A DNA stretch of 52,615 bases from an uncultured Candidatus Melainabacteria bacterium. GTDB taxonomy: Bacteria > Cyanobacteriota > Vampirovibrionia > Gastranaerophilales > Gastranaerophilaceae. The stretch covers positions 1 through 52,615 of the forward strand of contig CAKUZO010000002.1 of assembly GCA_934717895.1 (NCBI GenBank), given 5' to 3'. The notes beneath the pieces were generated by a model. The model made no database searches, was not told the origin of the DNA, and worked only from the letters and a program-made list of their open reading frames with translations. The translations under genes and the position numbers were made by a program. Within the stretch, counting starts at the first letter, position 1, and every line of letters starts with the position of its first letter. Positions 16,089 to 24,584 of the stretch are shown piece by piece.

Positions 16089-18242
16089 TTACCTTACCCC
16101 TTCCGGCACTGCCATCGGGATAGGCACAGGAGCTGCTGTATTTTGAGCCTTTGGCGCTGCAACCGGTTTTGGAGTTGCAGTTTGAGCTGGTTTTGGTTGA
16201 GTTTGTTCATGCTCAATCTTTTTAACTGATTCTGGCAAATTCGGTTCAGTTTCGTTCAAATCGATTTCCGCCTGCTCTTCAACTTTTTGTTTTGCAACAG
16301 GTGCGCCTATAACTTTGTTAGGATTAATAGCTCCGAACGGAATTAATTCAACTTGCGGATAATTAAATTCAGCTTTGCCGTAAGGGTCTGTTGCAACTTT
16401 CATAACGTCTTTCCAAATCAATGCCGGTACAGTACCACCTTGAATAGACTTGTTCATAACTGTGTTATCATCGTTTCCGACCCAAACACCTGTTACGATA
16501 TTTGGAGTATAGCCCATAAAATAAGCATCTTTGTTGTCATCGGTTGTTCCGGTTTTGCCAGCTGCCGGTTTTCCTATATTTGCAGCACGTCCGGTTCCAT
16601 TTGAAATAACTAATTTCATCATTGCAGTCATTTCAGCAGCTGTATTCATGCTTAGCTGATGAGTAATTTTGGTTTTTGGAGCTTTGTAAACAACTTTTCC
16701 GCGAGATGTTTCAACTCTTTCGATTGCATAAGGTTGAACGACATAACCTCCGTTTGCAAATGCTCCATAAGCTCTTGTAAATTCAAACAATTTTACGCCG
16801 TTTGAACCCAAAGCAATTGTGTAATCATATTCCAAAGGAGTTTCAATACCCAAAACTCTTGCAGTCTGGATTACAGAACGAATTCCAACTTCTTTAATCA
16901 ATCTTGCTGCACATACGTTTGAAGAATACATCAAAGCAGTATAAACAGGAATTTTTCCTCTGTATTTTCCCGCATAGTTTCTTGGGGACCACTGCCCGAT
17001 TGTCAAAGGTCTGTCTTCTATCATATCATTTGGAGAAATTCCTTTTTCCATTGCTGCCGCATACACAATCGGTTTAAATGAAGATCCCGGTGGACGTACT
17101 GCTTGCGTAACTCTGTCGTATTGGCTCTTTGTATAATCTTTTCCACCTGAGTAAACGAGGATTTTTCCGTCTATCGGGCTAAAAGAGAATACAGCAGCTT
17201 GGTTTTTATCACCGCTCAATCCCCAACCTCTTAAATTACGCAAAATGGCTTCATTGGCTGCTTTTTGAGCTTTATAATCCAATGTCGTTACAACTTTATA
17301 ACCGCCTTGTGAAATTTCTGTTTCATCAAAGCCCAGTTTTTCCAATTCTTTCATTACATAATCGCAAAAATAAGGAGCTTTATTGGTTGTATAGAATTGA
17401 GGAACTTTGGCTAAATGAACTTTTTCTTTTTTTGCGTTTTCATATTCTTCGGTCGTAATGTATCTCATTTTATACATTCTTGTTAAAACTTGATTACGAC
17501 GTTGAACCGCCAAATCCATATTATTAAACGGGTTGTAAACAGAAGGGGCTTGTGGCAAGCCGGCAATCAATGCAAGTTCTGCCAAATCACAATCTTTTAA
17601 ATGTTTGTCAAAATATATTTGTGCGGCACCCTCAACACCATACGCACCAGCGCCAAGATAGACATTATTCATATACATTTCAAGAATTTGGTCTTTTGAA
17701 ATAGTTTTTTCAATTCTTGCCGCAATGAATAATTCTTTTAATTTTCTATCAAAAGTTCTTTCATTGTTAAGGAATAAAACCCTTGCTAACTGTTGTGTAA
17801 GGGTACTTGCACCTTGGACAACATGACCTGCCAGTATGTTTTGAACCGTAGAACGAGCCAAGCCTGTTATGTCATAGCCATGGTGACGATAAAAATTCTT
17901 GTCTTCCGTTGCAATTAGGGCTTTTTTCAAGTTGTCAGGAATGTCTTTTAAGTCAATTTTTTCATAAGTATATGCAGTGAAAGTTTTAATAATTTCACCG
18001 TCACCTGAATAAATCTTAGTTACAATATTAGGTTTAAATTGCTCCAAATTATCAATAGGTGGTAACGACTGCAAATAAAGTTCCAAAGATGCGACACCCG
18101 CCAAGGCACACGCACAACCAAGCATAAATACAAATTTTAAAGTAGAAAAAAATCCGCCTTGTTTGCGTTTAGTTTTCTTGGAAATATTCGCTTTCGCCAT
18201 TTCTTTGGCTGTATAATCTCTTTTTACGTAATATTTTGACAT
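16089..18242 (-). CDS. Class A penicillin-binding protein (PBP1A type)
   Basis: 717 aa, a bifunctional peptidoglycan glycosyltransferase/transpeptidase. It has a cytoplasmic basic N-terminus and one membrane anchor at ~36-57. The GT51 domain has TEDKNFYRHHG (catalytic Glu ~113) and GASTLTQQLAR. The transpeptidase domain has SSFK (active Ser ~387), the SSN motif and KTGTT. A Pro/Ala-rich C-terminal tail (~660-717) is probably disordered. GGGAG lies before the ATG. It is transcribed alone, divergently from the YkgJ-type gene, and works outside the inner membrane in cell-wall synthesis. Confidence 0.95.
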   Translation of the reverse strand: MSKYYVKRDYTAKEMAKANISKKTKRKQGGFFSTLKFVFMLGCACALAGVASLELYLQSLPPIDNLEQFKPNIVTKIYSGDGEIIKTFTAYTYEKIDLKDIPDNLKKALIATEDKNFYRHHGYDITGLARSTVQNILAGHVVQGASTLTQQLARVLFLNNERTFDRKLKELFIAARIEKTISKDQILEMYMNNVYLGAGAYGVEGAAQIYFDKHLKDCDLAELALIAGLPQAPSVYNPFNNMDLAVQRRNQVLTRMYKMRYITTEEYENAKKEKVHLAKVPQFYTTNKAPYFCDYVMKELEKLGFDETEISQGGYKVVTTLDYKAQKAANEAILRNLRGWGLSGDKNQAAVFSFSPIDGKILVYSGGKDYTKSQYDRVTQAVRPPGSSFKPIVYAAAMEKGISPNDMIEDRPLTIGQWSPRNYAGKYRGKIPVYTALMYSSNVCAARLIKEVGIRSVIQTARVLGIETPLEYDYTIALGSNGVKLFEFTRAYGAFANGGYVVQPYAIERVETSRGKVVYKAPKTKITHQLSMNTAAEMTAMMKLVISNGTGRAANIGKPAAGKTGTTDDNKDAYFMGYTPNIVTGVWVGNDDNTVMNKSIQGGTVPALIWKDVMKVATDPYGKAEFNYPQVELIPFGAINPNKVIGAPVAKQKVEEQAEIDLNETEPNLPESVKKIEHEQTQPKPAQTATPKPVAAPKAQNTAAPVPIPMAVPEGVR

Positions 18243-18304
18243 GGATACTCCCTTTATTATTTGATAAGATTTTATTATAAAAGTAATTTATTAGCAAATA
18301 AATG

Positions 18305-18340
18305 TTAATAATTCTAAGGAATTATGCTATAATGTGCGGT
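18305..18340 (+). promoter_or_regulatory. Predicted leaderless promoter of the YkgJ-type gene
   Basis: -35-like TTAATA (18305-18310), a 17-nt spacer ending in TGC, and -10 TATAAT (18328-18333), followed by 7 nt and the ATG at 18341. There is no Shine-Dalgarno sequence. Confidence 0.6.
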
Positions 18341-18742
18341 ATGTTTGATTTCTTTTTTGTAATAATAAATGAAATTCGCTCGTATTTTGTACCTGAAAAA
18401 ATAAGTTACGAAATTACCGGTGAATGTAAAAAGTGTGGTAAATGCTGTAATTATATGTACAGTTATGACTCTTATACAGAAAAAGAGTTTAAAATTATGC
18501 AATTTCTTTTTCCTGCATACAAAAGGTTTTATATTAAGGGAAAAGATGAAGATGGCAACTTGATTTTTGCCTGCAAATTGGTAACAAAAGACGGTCTATG
18601 CTCGGATTACAAACACAGACTCCCGATGTGCCGAAGATATCCGACAAAAAGAATTTCATACCCCGCAAAGCTCCATGAAGGTTGCGGTTATAAGGTTAAC
18701 GTAAAAACATTTGAAGATTATTTAGATAAAAATAAGGCTTAA
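18341..18742 (+). CDS. YkgJ family cysteine-cluster protein
   Basis: 133 aa. Cysteines C29, C32, C35 and C36 (CKKCGKCC), then FACKL, GLC and MCRRYP, are the layout of the YkgJ/DUF... zinc- or iron-binding cluster family. Its biochemical role is not established. The ATG at 18341 was chosen because the promoter ends 7 nt before it and the family N-terminus is short; an upstream frame to 18302 runs through the promoter. Its TAA overlaps the convergent tspO stop codon: bases 18739-18742 (TTAA) provide stop codons on both strands. Confidence 0.85.
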   Translation: MFDFFFVIINEIRSYFVPEKISYEITGECKKCGKCCNYMYSYDSYTEKEFKIMQFLFPAYKRFYIKGKDEDGNLIFACKLVTKDGLCSDYKHRLPMCRRYPTKRISYPAKLHEGCGYKVNVKTFEDYLDKNKA

Positions 18743-19128
18743 TTCAATCTTACAATATCCCAATTAAGCTTTACTGCAAAAATCAGCCATAAAATATATG
18801 GAATTTGTAAAATTCCTAATAACATGGAAATTCTAAAAAATAAAAAAGTCATTAAAATCACTGTAATCAAAAGGGCTATACATATTACAAAAGCAAGCCC
18901 GATTTTTTTTAATCTGAAAAATACCGGTGTCCAAAATAAATTTAAAATAAATTGAAATGCAAAAAGGGGGGTTGCAACTATTTTTGAAATGCTTATTGGT
19001 GCAAAATAAAAAACAACGAAAGATACAAGCATCAAAAGGTATAAACCAGACCATACCGGTCCAAATATTTTTCTATCAGGGGCATATAATGGTTTATTTA
19101 TAGTGTTGTAAAAATCAAAATTATTCAT
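18739..19128 (-). CDS. tspO: TspO/MBR family membrane protein
   Basis: 129 aa with about five hydrophobic helices. TspO-type motifs are visible: NKPLYAPDRKIFGPVWSGLY near the N-terminus, FILNLFWTPVFF in the middle and YILWLIFAVKLNWDIVRLN at the end. TspO proteins bind tetrapyrroles and, in many bacteria, respond to oxygen or stress; that role is known for the family, not shown here. The protein is ~25 residues shorter than typical because the first helix is reduced. It is convergent with, and overlaps by 4 nt, the YkgJ-type gene. Confidence 0.85.
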   Translation of the reverse strand: MNNFDFYNTINKPLYAPDRKIFGPVWSGLYLLMLVSFVVFYFAPISISKIVATPLFAFQFILNLFWTPVFFRLKKIGLAFVICIALLITVILMTFLFFRISMLLGILQIPYILWLIFAVKLNWDIVRLN

Positions 19129-19192
19129 AACTCAAATATTACAAGTAATTTGTTAAAAATGCATTAACCGATTAAATAATAAATTAGGACAA

Positions 19193-19220
19193 TAAAAAAG
19201 ACTGAGAAATCCTCAGCCTT
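19193..19220 (-). terminator. Terminator of rpsP
   Basis: On the minus strand the stem GGCTGAG / CTCAGTC (one G-U pair) with a 5-nt loop is followed by TTTTTT. It lies 28 nt past the rpsP stop codon. Confidence 0.85.
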
Positions 19221-19247
19221 TTTATATTTAAATATTTATAGTCTAAA

Positions 19248-19607
19248 CTATGCTTCAACAGGAGCTTCTGCTGCTTCTGCTTCGGCAGCAGCTTTTGCCT
19301 CAGCTTCAGCCTTAGCTTTTGCTTGTGCTTTTTTAGAAAGTTTTACTGTTTCTTTTTTAACATAGTTTAAAGTACCGTCTTCATTGCAGTTTTTAATCAA
19401 ATATGCAACAGTTTCAGTTGGTTGAGCACCTTTTTTAACCCAATCCAAAGCAGCAACTTTGTCCAACTTCATTTCTTTTGTTTTTGGATTGTAATGTCCA
19501 AGTTCTTGAACAGGTCTGCCTTCACGTTTTGTTGTTGAATTAATAACGACTACTCTGTATGTAGGGTTCTTTTTTGCACCCAATCTTTTCAATCTGATTT
19601 TTAGCAT
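19248..19607 (-). CDS. rpsP: 30S ribosomal protein S16
   Basis: 119 aa. The family start MLKIRLKRLGAKKNPTYRVVV is clear, followed by GHYNPK and the WVKKGAQPTETV region. A C-terminal Lys/Ala/Glu extension (~95-119) is typical of some lineages. The ATG at 19607 has AAGGAA upstream; the longer frame to 19661 is not supported. The usual neighbours (KH protein, rimM, trmD) are absent, and a terminator follows directly, so S16 is encoded alone. Confidence 0.96.
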   Translation of the reverse strand: MLKIRLKRLGAKKNPTYRVVVINSTTKREGRPVQELGHYNPKTKEMKLDKVAALDWVKKGAQPTETVAYLIKNCNEDGTLNYVKKETVKLSKKAQAKAKAEAEAKAAAEAEAAEAPVEA

Positions 19608-19807
19608 TTTTGTTTTCCTTCTTAATTTTGTAACTGTTCTGAAATCTGTTTCAGACTTCAACTTTCGAGCCTTTCAAATACCGCAGCCGCGCCGTATCTG
19701 TCGAACTCTTGAATAAGGTTAAGAGGAATTACCTTATTCCACAATAGATTAAATCACAAAACTTTTGACTAATCAAGTATAGATTAAAAAAGATTAATCA
19801 AAACATA

Positions 19808-19845
19808 AAAAACCGTCGAATTGTAATGACAATCCGACGGTTTAG
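19808..19845 (-). terminator. Terminator of the alcohol dehydrogenase gene
   Basis: The 15-bp stem AAACCGTCG.ATTGT / ACAAT.CGACGGTTT (one G-U) with a 4-nt loop is followed on the minus strand by TTTTTTATG. It lies 17 nt after the gene's stop codon. Confidence 0.9.
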
Positions 19846-19861
19846 TGCAAAAATAATTAAA

Positions 19862-21070
19862 TTATAGTGGTTTTACAGAATTTCTGTAAATTTCTTCTAC
19901 TACTTCTCTGCTGTTTCCGGAAGGTGCAATGTCGATTAAGCCTGCCAATGATGGTGTTGTGAATACTAAATCTGTTAGTTTTTCAACATCAGCTTCTGTA
20001 AAGCCTTCATCTGTTAATTTTTCTTTTACGTCAACAGAATACAACCAGTCTTGAACTTCTTTTGCAGCTTTATCTGCATCAGATGCTTCCGGTTTTAAGT
20101 TTGGAGCAATTGGAGCCAAGATGTCTGCCAAAACGTTCGGTCTGTCTTTGTAAATAGTTTTGATTACGGCAGGTAAAAGAATTGCTAAACCTAAACCGTG
20201 TGACAAATCAGGTTTTACGGCACTCAATGGGTGTTCAAGTGCGTGAGTGTAGTGTAATAAGCCGTTATCAAAACTTACTCCGCCCATCATAGCAGCGTAT
20301 GCCAAGAAGTAACGAGCTTCCAAATCATCAGGATTTGCAATTGCTTTTGGCAAATATTTTGCAACAAGTTCAATTACTTGTTTTGCCAAAGTAATTGAAT
20401 ATGGAGACGCAACAGTTGAAGTAGCAGCTTCTACAACGTGGTTAACCGCATCAATTGAAACATATCTTGTTTGTTTTGGTGACAATTTTGTCATCAATTG
20501 AGGGTCATCAATTGCAAACGTTGGATAAATACAATCATATGCAATTGCCGGTTTAAAATTCTTTTCCAAGTTTGTTACAACCGCAAATCTATTTGTTTCT
20601 GTACCAGTACCGTGTGTCAAATTGATTGAAACAATTGGAGCAGCTTTTTCAGGCGTAAATCTGAATTCATAAATATCGTCTGCTGATTTTTCAGGGTATT
20701 CAAGCAAAATTGCAACAGATTTTCCTGCATCTGTTGGAGAACCGCCACCGATTGAGATAACAGCTTTTGCGCCGAAATCTCTTGCTAATTTAGCTGCATC
20801 ATCAACGTGATGAGTGTTAGGGTTTGGTGTAACTTCTGCAAAGTTTACATAGCCAATGCCGTGATCTTTCAAAGCTTTTTCAACGTAATCCCAAGCACCT
20901 GTTGCTTTGTAAGCGTGTTTTCCTGACATTACGACAACTTTATCAATGCCTTTGCCTTTTAATACTTTTGCGATATCATCAATTTTTTTGATAGCACCAA
21001 CACCAAAATAAACAGTAGTTCTGGTGCGAATTTCTTTAACTTCATTGATGTTAATATCTTTTTCCCACAT
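19862..21070 (-). CDS. Iron-containing alcohol dehydrogenase
   Basis: 402 aa of the group III Fe-ADH family. NAD(P)-binding residues lie in the ISIGGGSPTD block, followed by NLTHGTGTE. The metal-binding histidines lie in YTHALEHPLSAV and DLSHGLG. The cytoplasmic enzyme most likely reduces an aldehyde during fermentation (ethanol or butanol dehydrogenase-like). The substrate cannot be set from sequence. AAAGGAGAG precedes the ATG. It is monocistronic with a strong terminator and looks highly expressed by codon choice. Confidence 0.93.
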   Translation of the reverse strand: MWEKDININEVKEIRTRTTVYFGVGAIKKIDDIAKVLKGKGIDKVVVMSGKHAYKATGAWDYVEKALKDHGIGYVNFAEVTPNPNTHHVDDAAKLARDFGAKAVISIGGGSPTDAGKSVAILLEYPEKSADDIYEFRFTPEKAAPIVSINLTHGTGTETNRFAVVTNLEKNFKPAIAYDCIYPTFAIDDPQLMTKLSPKQTRYVSIDAVNHVVEAATSTVASPYSITLAKQVIELVAKYLPKAIANPDDLEARYFLAYAAMMGGVSFDNGLLHYTHALEHPLSAVKPDLSHGLGLAILLPAVIKTIYKDRPNVLADILAPIAPNLKPEASDADKAAKEVQDWLYSVDVKEKLTDEGFTEADVEKLTDLVFTTPSLAGLIDIAPSGNSREVVEEIYRNSVKPL

Positions 21071-21253
21071 AATAAACTCTCCTTTCTTAACATGTCAATT
21101 ACGACAATATTATAAAAAATGTAAATTAAAATTGCAAGCAAATTTTTTAAGATTTTTTGCAGGATTTTGGCAGAAAAATTTCATCTGTTTAGAGGTTTGA
21201 CAAATCAAAAAATATTATTAATATATTCACAGGTAGAACAGAAGGTAAAAATT

Positions 21254-21811
21254 ATGGCAAACAATAATAATGGGATTTTATCAGGAATTTATTCAGGATT
21301 AAGTTCAACATATTCGCTTTTGGCATCGCAATATCCAAACGGTTTGACGTTGGAAAACATTACGGAAGCTAGAACAAAAACTTCTAACACAAATGTTTTG
21401 AACCAATCTTTTGCGTCATATTTGCAAACAAATTTTGCAAATATTGATAAAAATGGCGATGGAATTATTTCATCAGACGAAATGAATAATTTGTCTAATA
21501 CGCTTTCAACACAAGGGCTTACAAAAGCAGAACTGACTCAACTTTATGCATCAGGTTCAAGCGGATTGTCAGAAAGCACAATGTCAAAAATTCTTGAACA
21601 CTTTGACGATATGGACACAAATCATGATGGAAGGATTACGAGTGCAGAAATTTCCGCTTATGACGTAAACGCTTCAAGAATGGCGGTTGAAGATGAGTTT
21701 AATAACCGTCGTGCAACTGATATGTCAGTGTTTTATGGCGATAGCTCTTCATCTTCTGCTGATTCTTATAATTTGTTGAGCTACAAGTATAAATCATCAA
21801 CAAAATCTTAA
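21254..21811 (+). CDS. EF-hand calcium-binding protein
   Basis: 185 aa. Two canonical 12-residue EF loops are present: DKNGDGIISSDE (65-76) and DTNHDGRITSAE (121-132), each with D-x-N-x-D-G and a final Glu, so Ca2+ binding is very likely. The N-terminus is Asn/Ser/Gly-rich with no classical signal peptide, and the C-terminus is Ser-rich. The ATG at 21254 has AGAAGG upstream and was preferred over the longer frame to 21167. Its role is unknown. Bacterial EF-hand proteins are often extracellular or calcium buffers. Confidence 0.8.
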   Translation: MANNNNGILSGIYSGLSSTYSLLASQYPNGLTLENITEARTKTSNTNVLNQSFASYLQTNFANIDKNGDGIISSDEMNNLSNTLSTQGLTKAELTQLYASGSSGLSESTMSKILEHFDDMDTNHDGRITSAEISAYDVNASRMAVEDEFNNRRATDMSVFYGDSSSSSADSYNLLSYKYKSSTKS

Positions 21812-22019
21812 AAACTTAAAACAATAAAATCTTAAATCTATTCATAATTCCTAAACTTAGTAACGATACATTTGGAAAGGAAATGACTTCTATTACATAG
21901 AGGTCATTTATTTTTTATATTTCTTAATAAAACCTAAAGTTTTTTCATGAAATATCCGTTATACATTCCGTAAAAATAGAAATTGTAAAATGTAGAAACT
22001 TTACAGAAAGGATAGGTAT

Positions 22020-22406
22020 ATGGAAATTTCAGGAGTATCATCAAAAGCTTACACATCGGCAGCCCAAGGGGTTGAAGAAGATGAAGAGTTAGAAGAAACC
22101 CAAGAAGAGAAAGCCAAAGAATACGGGGTATCAGCAAAAGAGAAAGAAGAAAAAGACGTCACAGAATTTTCTTCATCAGACTATTCAAATACAGATGTGG
22201 AAGCGAAAGCTCAAAATTATTTGAAAAACATATTGTTTATCGGTAATTTGACAGATGAATCAAAATCTGCTCTGACTCAGTATATGAACACATTTGATGT
22301 TGCAAAATTTATAAGAAATTATGGCCCATTTGCTTCTACATCGGAAATCTCAGCAGCAATGTATGCAGCAACGGCAGGCATGATTAAACACCCTGAGTCG
22401 GACTAA
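22020..22406 (+). CDS. Hypothetical acidic protein
   Basis: 128 aa, unrecognised. Residues ~18-45 are very rich in Glu and Lys (probably helical or disordered). The remainder looks like a small helical domain (AKAQNYLKNILFIGNLTDESK ... SEISAAMYAATAGMI). There is no signal peptide or membrane segment. GAAAGGATAGG just before the ATG supports the start. It sits alone between the EF-hand gene and a hairpin terminator. Confidence 0.7.
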   Translation: MEISGVSSKAYTSAAQGVEEDEELEETQEEKAKEYGVSAKEKEEKDVTEFSSSDYSNTDVEAKAQNYLKNILFIGNLTDESKSALTQYMNTFDVAKFIRNYGPFASTSEISAAMYAATAGMIKHPESD

Positions 22407-22429
22407 TTTTTGAATATTTATGAACAAAA

Positions 22430-22466
22430 AAAGAATTATCCCTCACAACTTGCGGGGGATAATTTT
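22430..22466 (+). terminator. Terminator of the acidic protein gene
   Basis: The stem AATTATCCC / GGGATAATT (22434-22442 with 22456-22464) is followed by TTATAATTT. A second small hairpin, GAGCC...GGCTC, lies at ~22492-22515. Confidence 0.65.
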
Positions 22467-22565
22467 ATAATTTAGATAATGGTAAAAAAAAGAGCCTTTT
22501 TTAATAAGGCTCATTGGAATTAAGAATAGCTGGAAGTATGAAAAAGATTTAATAATTATATTAAA

Positions 22566-22630
22566 CGAAAATCCCACTTGATTGCCAATTAGACTCGTGG
22601 ATAAATTCATATTAGTCAGGTGGGGGATTT
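22566..22630. repeat. Long-range inverted repeat before the zinc-ribbon gene
   Basis: AAATCCCACTTGA near 22567 can pair with TCAGGTGGGGGATTT near 22616-22630, apart from one extra G and a G-U pair. The function is unknown; it lies directly upstream of the -35 box of the next gene. Confidence 0.35.
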
Positions 22631-22631
22631 G

Positions 22632-22665
22632 TTGACTTTCTAAGAGATTTCGTTATAAACAAAGT
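22632..22665 (+). promoter_or_regulatory. Predicted leaderless promoter, near-consensus
   Basis: -35 TTGACT (22632-22637), a 16-nt spacer, -10 TATAAA (22654-22659), then 6 nt and the ATG at 22666. No ribosome binding site is present. Confidence 0.7.
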
Positions 22666-23055
22666 ATGACTATTTTGGAACTTTTTAAACTGAATAAGAC
22701 CTGTGAACACGCAAAAGTTCGCCCTGACGTAGATTTTGCTTACTGTCCGGATTGCGGAGAACTCATTGAAAATCAGTGGTATTTAGTTCGCTGTGGCTGT
22801 TGTGGAGTCAAGTTAAAGGGGGTTATTAAAAATAAACAAATTATTCCAGAACTCCATTTTTGCCATAACTGTGGTGGGCGAGAGTTCATTGTTGAACGGA
22901 TTAATAAGATTAATTTTATAGATATAAGTTATGCAGTTCTGGTTAAAGCTGTTGTTCAAAACGGCAAGGCAGAAGATTACACTCAAAGTTGGGTTGATAT
23001 AAATTTTGAAAGAAACAGTTACTCCAAAAAACTTTTGGGAGTAAAATTATCATAA
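22666..23055 (+). CDS. Zinc-ribbon-like small protein
   Basis: 129 aa, not a named family. Cysteines occur as C13, CPDCG (27-30), CGCCG (43-46) and CHNCG (66-69), a layout expected for one or two zinc ribbons in the N-terminal 70 residues. The C-terminal half is a mixed alpha/beta stretch with basic residues. A nucleic-acid or protein interaction role is likely for such folds, but nothing specific can be claimed. It has its own promoter and no Shine-Dalgarno sequence. Confidence 0.7.
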   Translation: MTILELFKLNKTCEHAKVRPDVDFAYCPDCGELIENQWYLVRCGCCGVKLKGVIKNKQIIPELHFCHNCGGREFIVERINKINFIDISYAVLVKAVVQNGKAEDYTQSWVDINFERNSYSKKLLGVKLS

Positions 23056-23096
23056 CCCAATATTAGAGTGTGGTAGTATATTTGCAAATTTTTTGA

Positions 23097-24575
23097 TTAC
23101 ACTTCTGCAATTACGTCAAGATGAACGTTATTTCCGATTTCTTCACGAGAAAGCACTGTAATATCGTTCATATATGTGCTCAAAAGCGAGAAAATAAGTT
23201 GCCTGAATTCAAGTGGTGCTACCAAAATCGGACTCTCAATATTCAAAGTCTTTGCTTGCTTGTTAATTTTATTCGCCAATTTTTCTGCAAAACTTGCATC
23301 AATTCGAATTATAGCATCTTCGCTTTCTTCAAAATTCGGCAAGAATTTGTCCATTGTTTTGTCGGAAACTTCAAATGCCGAAATTGTATTTTCTTCATTG
23401 CTAAGATTTCTGCATATTTGACGTGCCATAGTTAGACGAATTTTCTTTATCAAATCTGATTTAGAGCTTTCTTCTGCAAAATCGTTGATTTTTTCAAAAA
23501 TGTACGAAATGTTTTTTATTGAAACTCTTTCTCTAACCAAACTTGTCAAAATATAACGCAAGTCAGAAAGCGAAATGTAGTCAGGGATAATGTTTTCGAC
23601 TAAATATTCATTGTTTTGGCTCACGACATCAATGTATTTGTCGAGTTGGTCGTAATCCAACAATTCATCAACATACTTAACTGCACAGAATTCCAAAGCC
23701 CTTGCAATAAATTCAGAGCCTGACATTCCATTTTGCCAAAAGTCTTTTGTTAAAGTTTTTTCTACCCAAATGATTTTTTTACCTGTGATTTCATCTATTG
23801 CAGAAACGGAATTTTTGATTTTCTTTTCAGTGTGCAGTTCGTCTGCAAAGAACATCAAGAAGTTTGGGTAAACCGTTGCAGTAAAGACATCTACACCTCG
23901 GATTTTAATCGAAAACTCATAAGGATTTAGGTTTTCATCATCTTGAAAAACAATTTTTGGAATTACATAGCCCAACTCCTCAGTTAGCTTCAAGCGAGTT
24001 TTTACGGTTTCTGCAACGAGCTCTTCTTCTTCAATTTCGCTGTCAGGATTTAGGTAGCCCAAAATTTCTTCGCTTAAACAGATTGAAAGTTTTTCTTCTT
24101 TTAGTTTTGAATACATTGCATCAGGCGAAGTTGCTTTTGCAAGTTCAAGTTTCAAATCTTCCAATTCTTTTAGTCCCGCAGAAATTTTGTCGTTCAATTT
24201 CTTTCTGCTGACAGATGCCGGAGCTTCGCCTTCAAGCTCTTTTTTTACTTTTGCAATCTTTGCTTTTTGGTCTTTAATTTTGCTTTGAATATCCAAACAA
24301 ATTTCGTAAGGAGATTGTTCAGGTGAAAGCATTTTTTCCATCTGACTTTTGAACGATGAAATGTTGATAGTATCAGCATTTAGGTCATTAGACGAAGAAA
24401 CTGCTTCACGCATAAAAATGCAATTGCACAAAATTTGCCCGTCATCGCCTTCAACTTCTTGCATACTGTAAAGTTCCCAGTTGTTCATTGACATCTCATT
24501 CAGCAAGTTTTGAAGTTCTTGCGTATTGTCGCTGGCACAAGTTTTTATTACATATTGCATTTTTTTGTTTAACAT
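23097..24575 (-). CDS. Soluble FlhA C-terminal-domain (FHIPEP-C) protein with N-terminal DUF4177-like domain
   Basis: 492 aa. Residues ~5-55 resemble DUF4177 (YVIKTC ... NEMSMNNWELYSM). Residues ~95-150 are a Lys/Glu coiled coil. Residues ~165-492 follow the cytoplasmic domain of FlhA/type III export gate proteins: ELGYVIPKIVFQDD (200-213), YVDELLDYDQLDKYI, ISLSDLRYILTSLVRERVSIKNISYIFE (334-361), IRLTMARQIC and the ending PILVAPLEFRQ ... VLSREEIGNNV. No membrane segment is present, whereas FlhA has eight. In flagellar systems this domain docks export chaperones. No other flagellar or type III gene is visible. It starts 9 nt after udp in a bamA-skp-udp operon and has AAGGAG before its ATG. Confidence 0.75.
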   Translation of the reverse strand: MLNKKMQYVIKTCASDNTQELQNLLNEMSMNNWELYSMQEVEGDDGQILCNCIFMREAVSSSNDLNADTINISSFKSQMEKMLSPEQSPYEICLDIQSKIKDQKAKIAKVKKELEGEAPASVSRKKLNDKISAGLKELEDLKLELAKATSPDAMYSKLKEEKLSICLSEEILGYLNPDSEIEEEELVAETVKTRLKLTEELGYVIPKIVFQDDENLNPYEFSIKIRGVDVFTATVYPNFLMFFADELHTEKKIKNSVSAIDEITGKKIIWVEKTLTKDFWQNGMSGSEFIARALEFCAVKYVDELLDYDQLDKYIDVVSQNNEYLVENIIPDYISLSDLRYILTSLVRERVSIKNISYIFEKINDFAEESSKSDLIKKIRLTMARQICRNLSNEENTISAFEVSDKTMDKFLPNFEESEDAIIRIDASFAEKLANKINKQAKTLNIESPILVAPLEFRQLIFSLLSTYMNDITVLSREEIGNNVHLDVIAEV

Positions 24576-24584
24576 TATTGCTCC

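Noticed and set aside
19608..19661. Longer rpsP start
   Set aside because: S16 always begins near MLKIRL and the AAGGAA site lies before 19607.
19662..19760. tRNA- or tmRNA-like sequence around GTTCGA on the minus strand upstream of rpsP
   Set aside because: The GTTCGACAGATAC does not continue as a T-arm and no acceptor stem or anticodon arm can be drawn.
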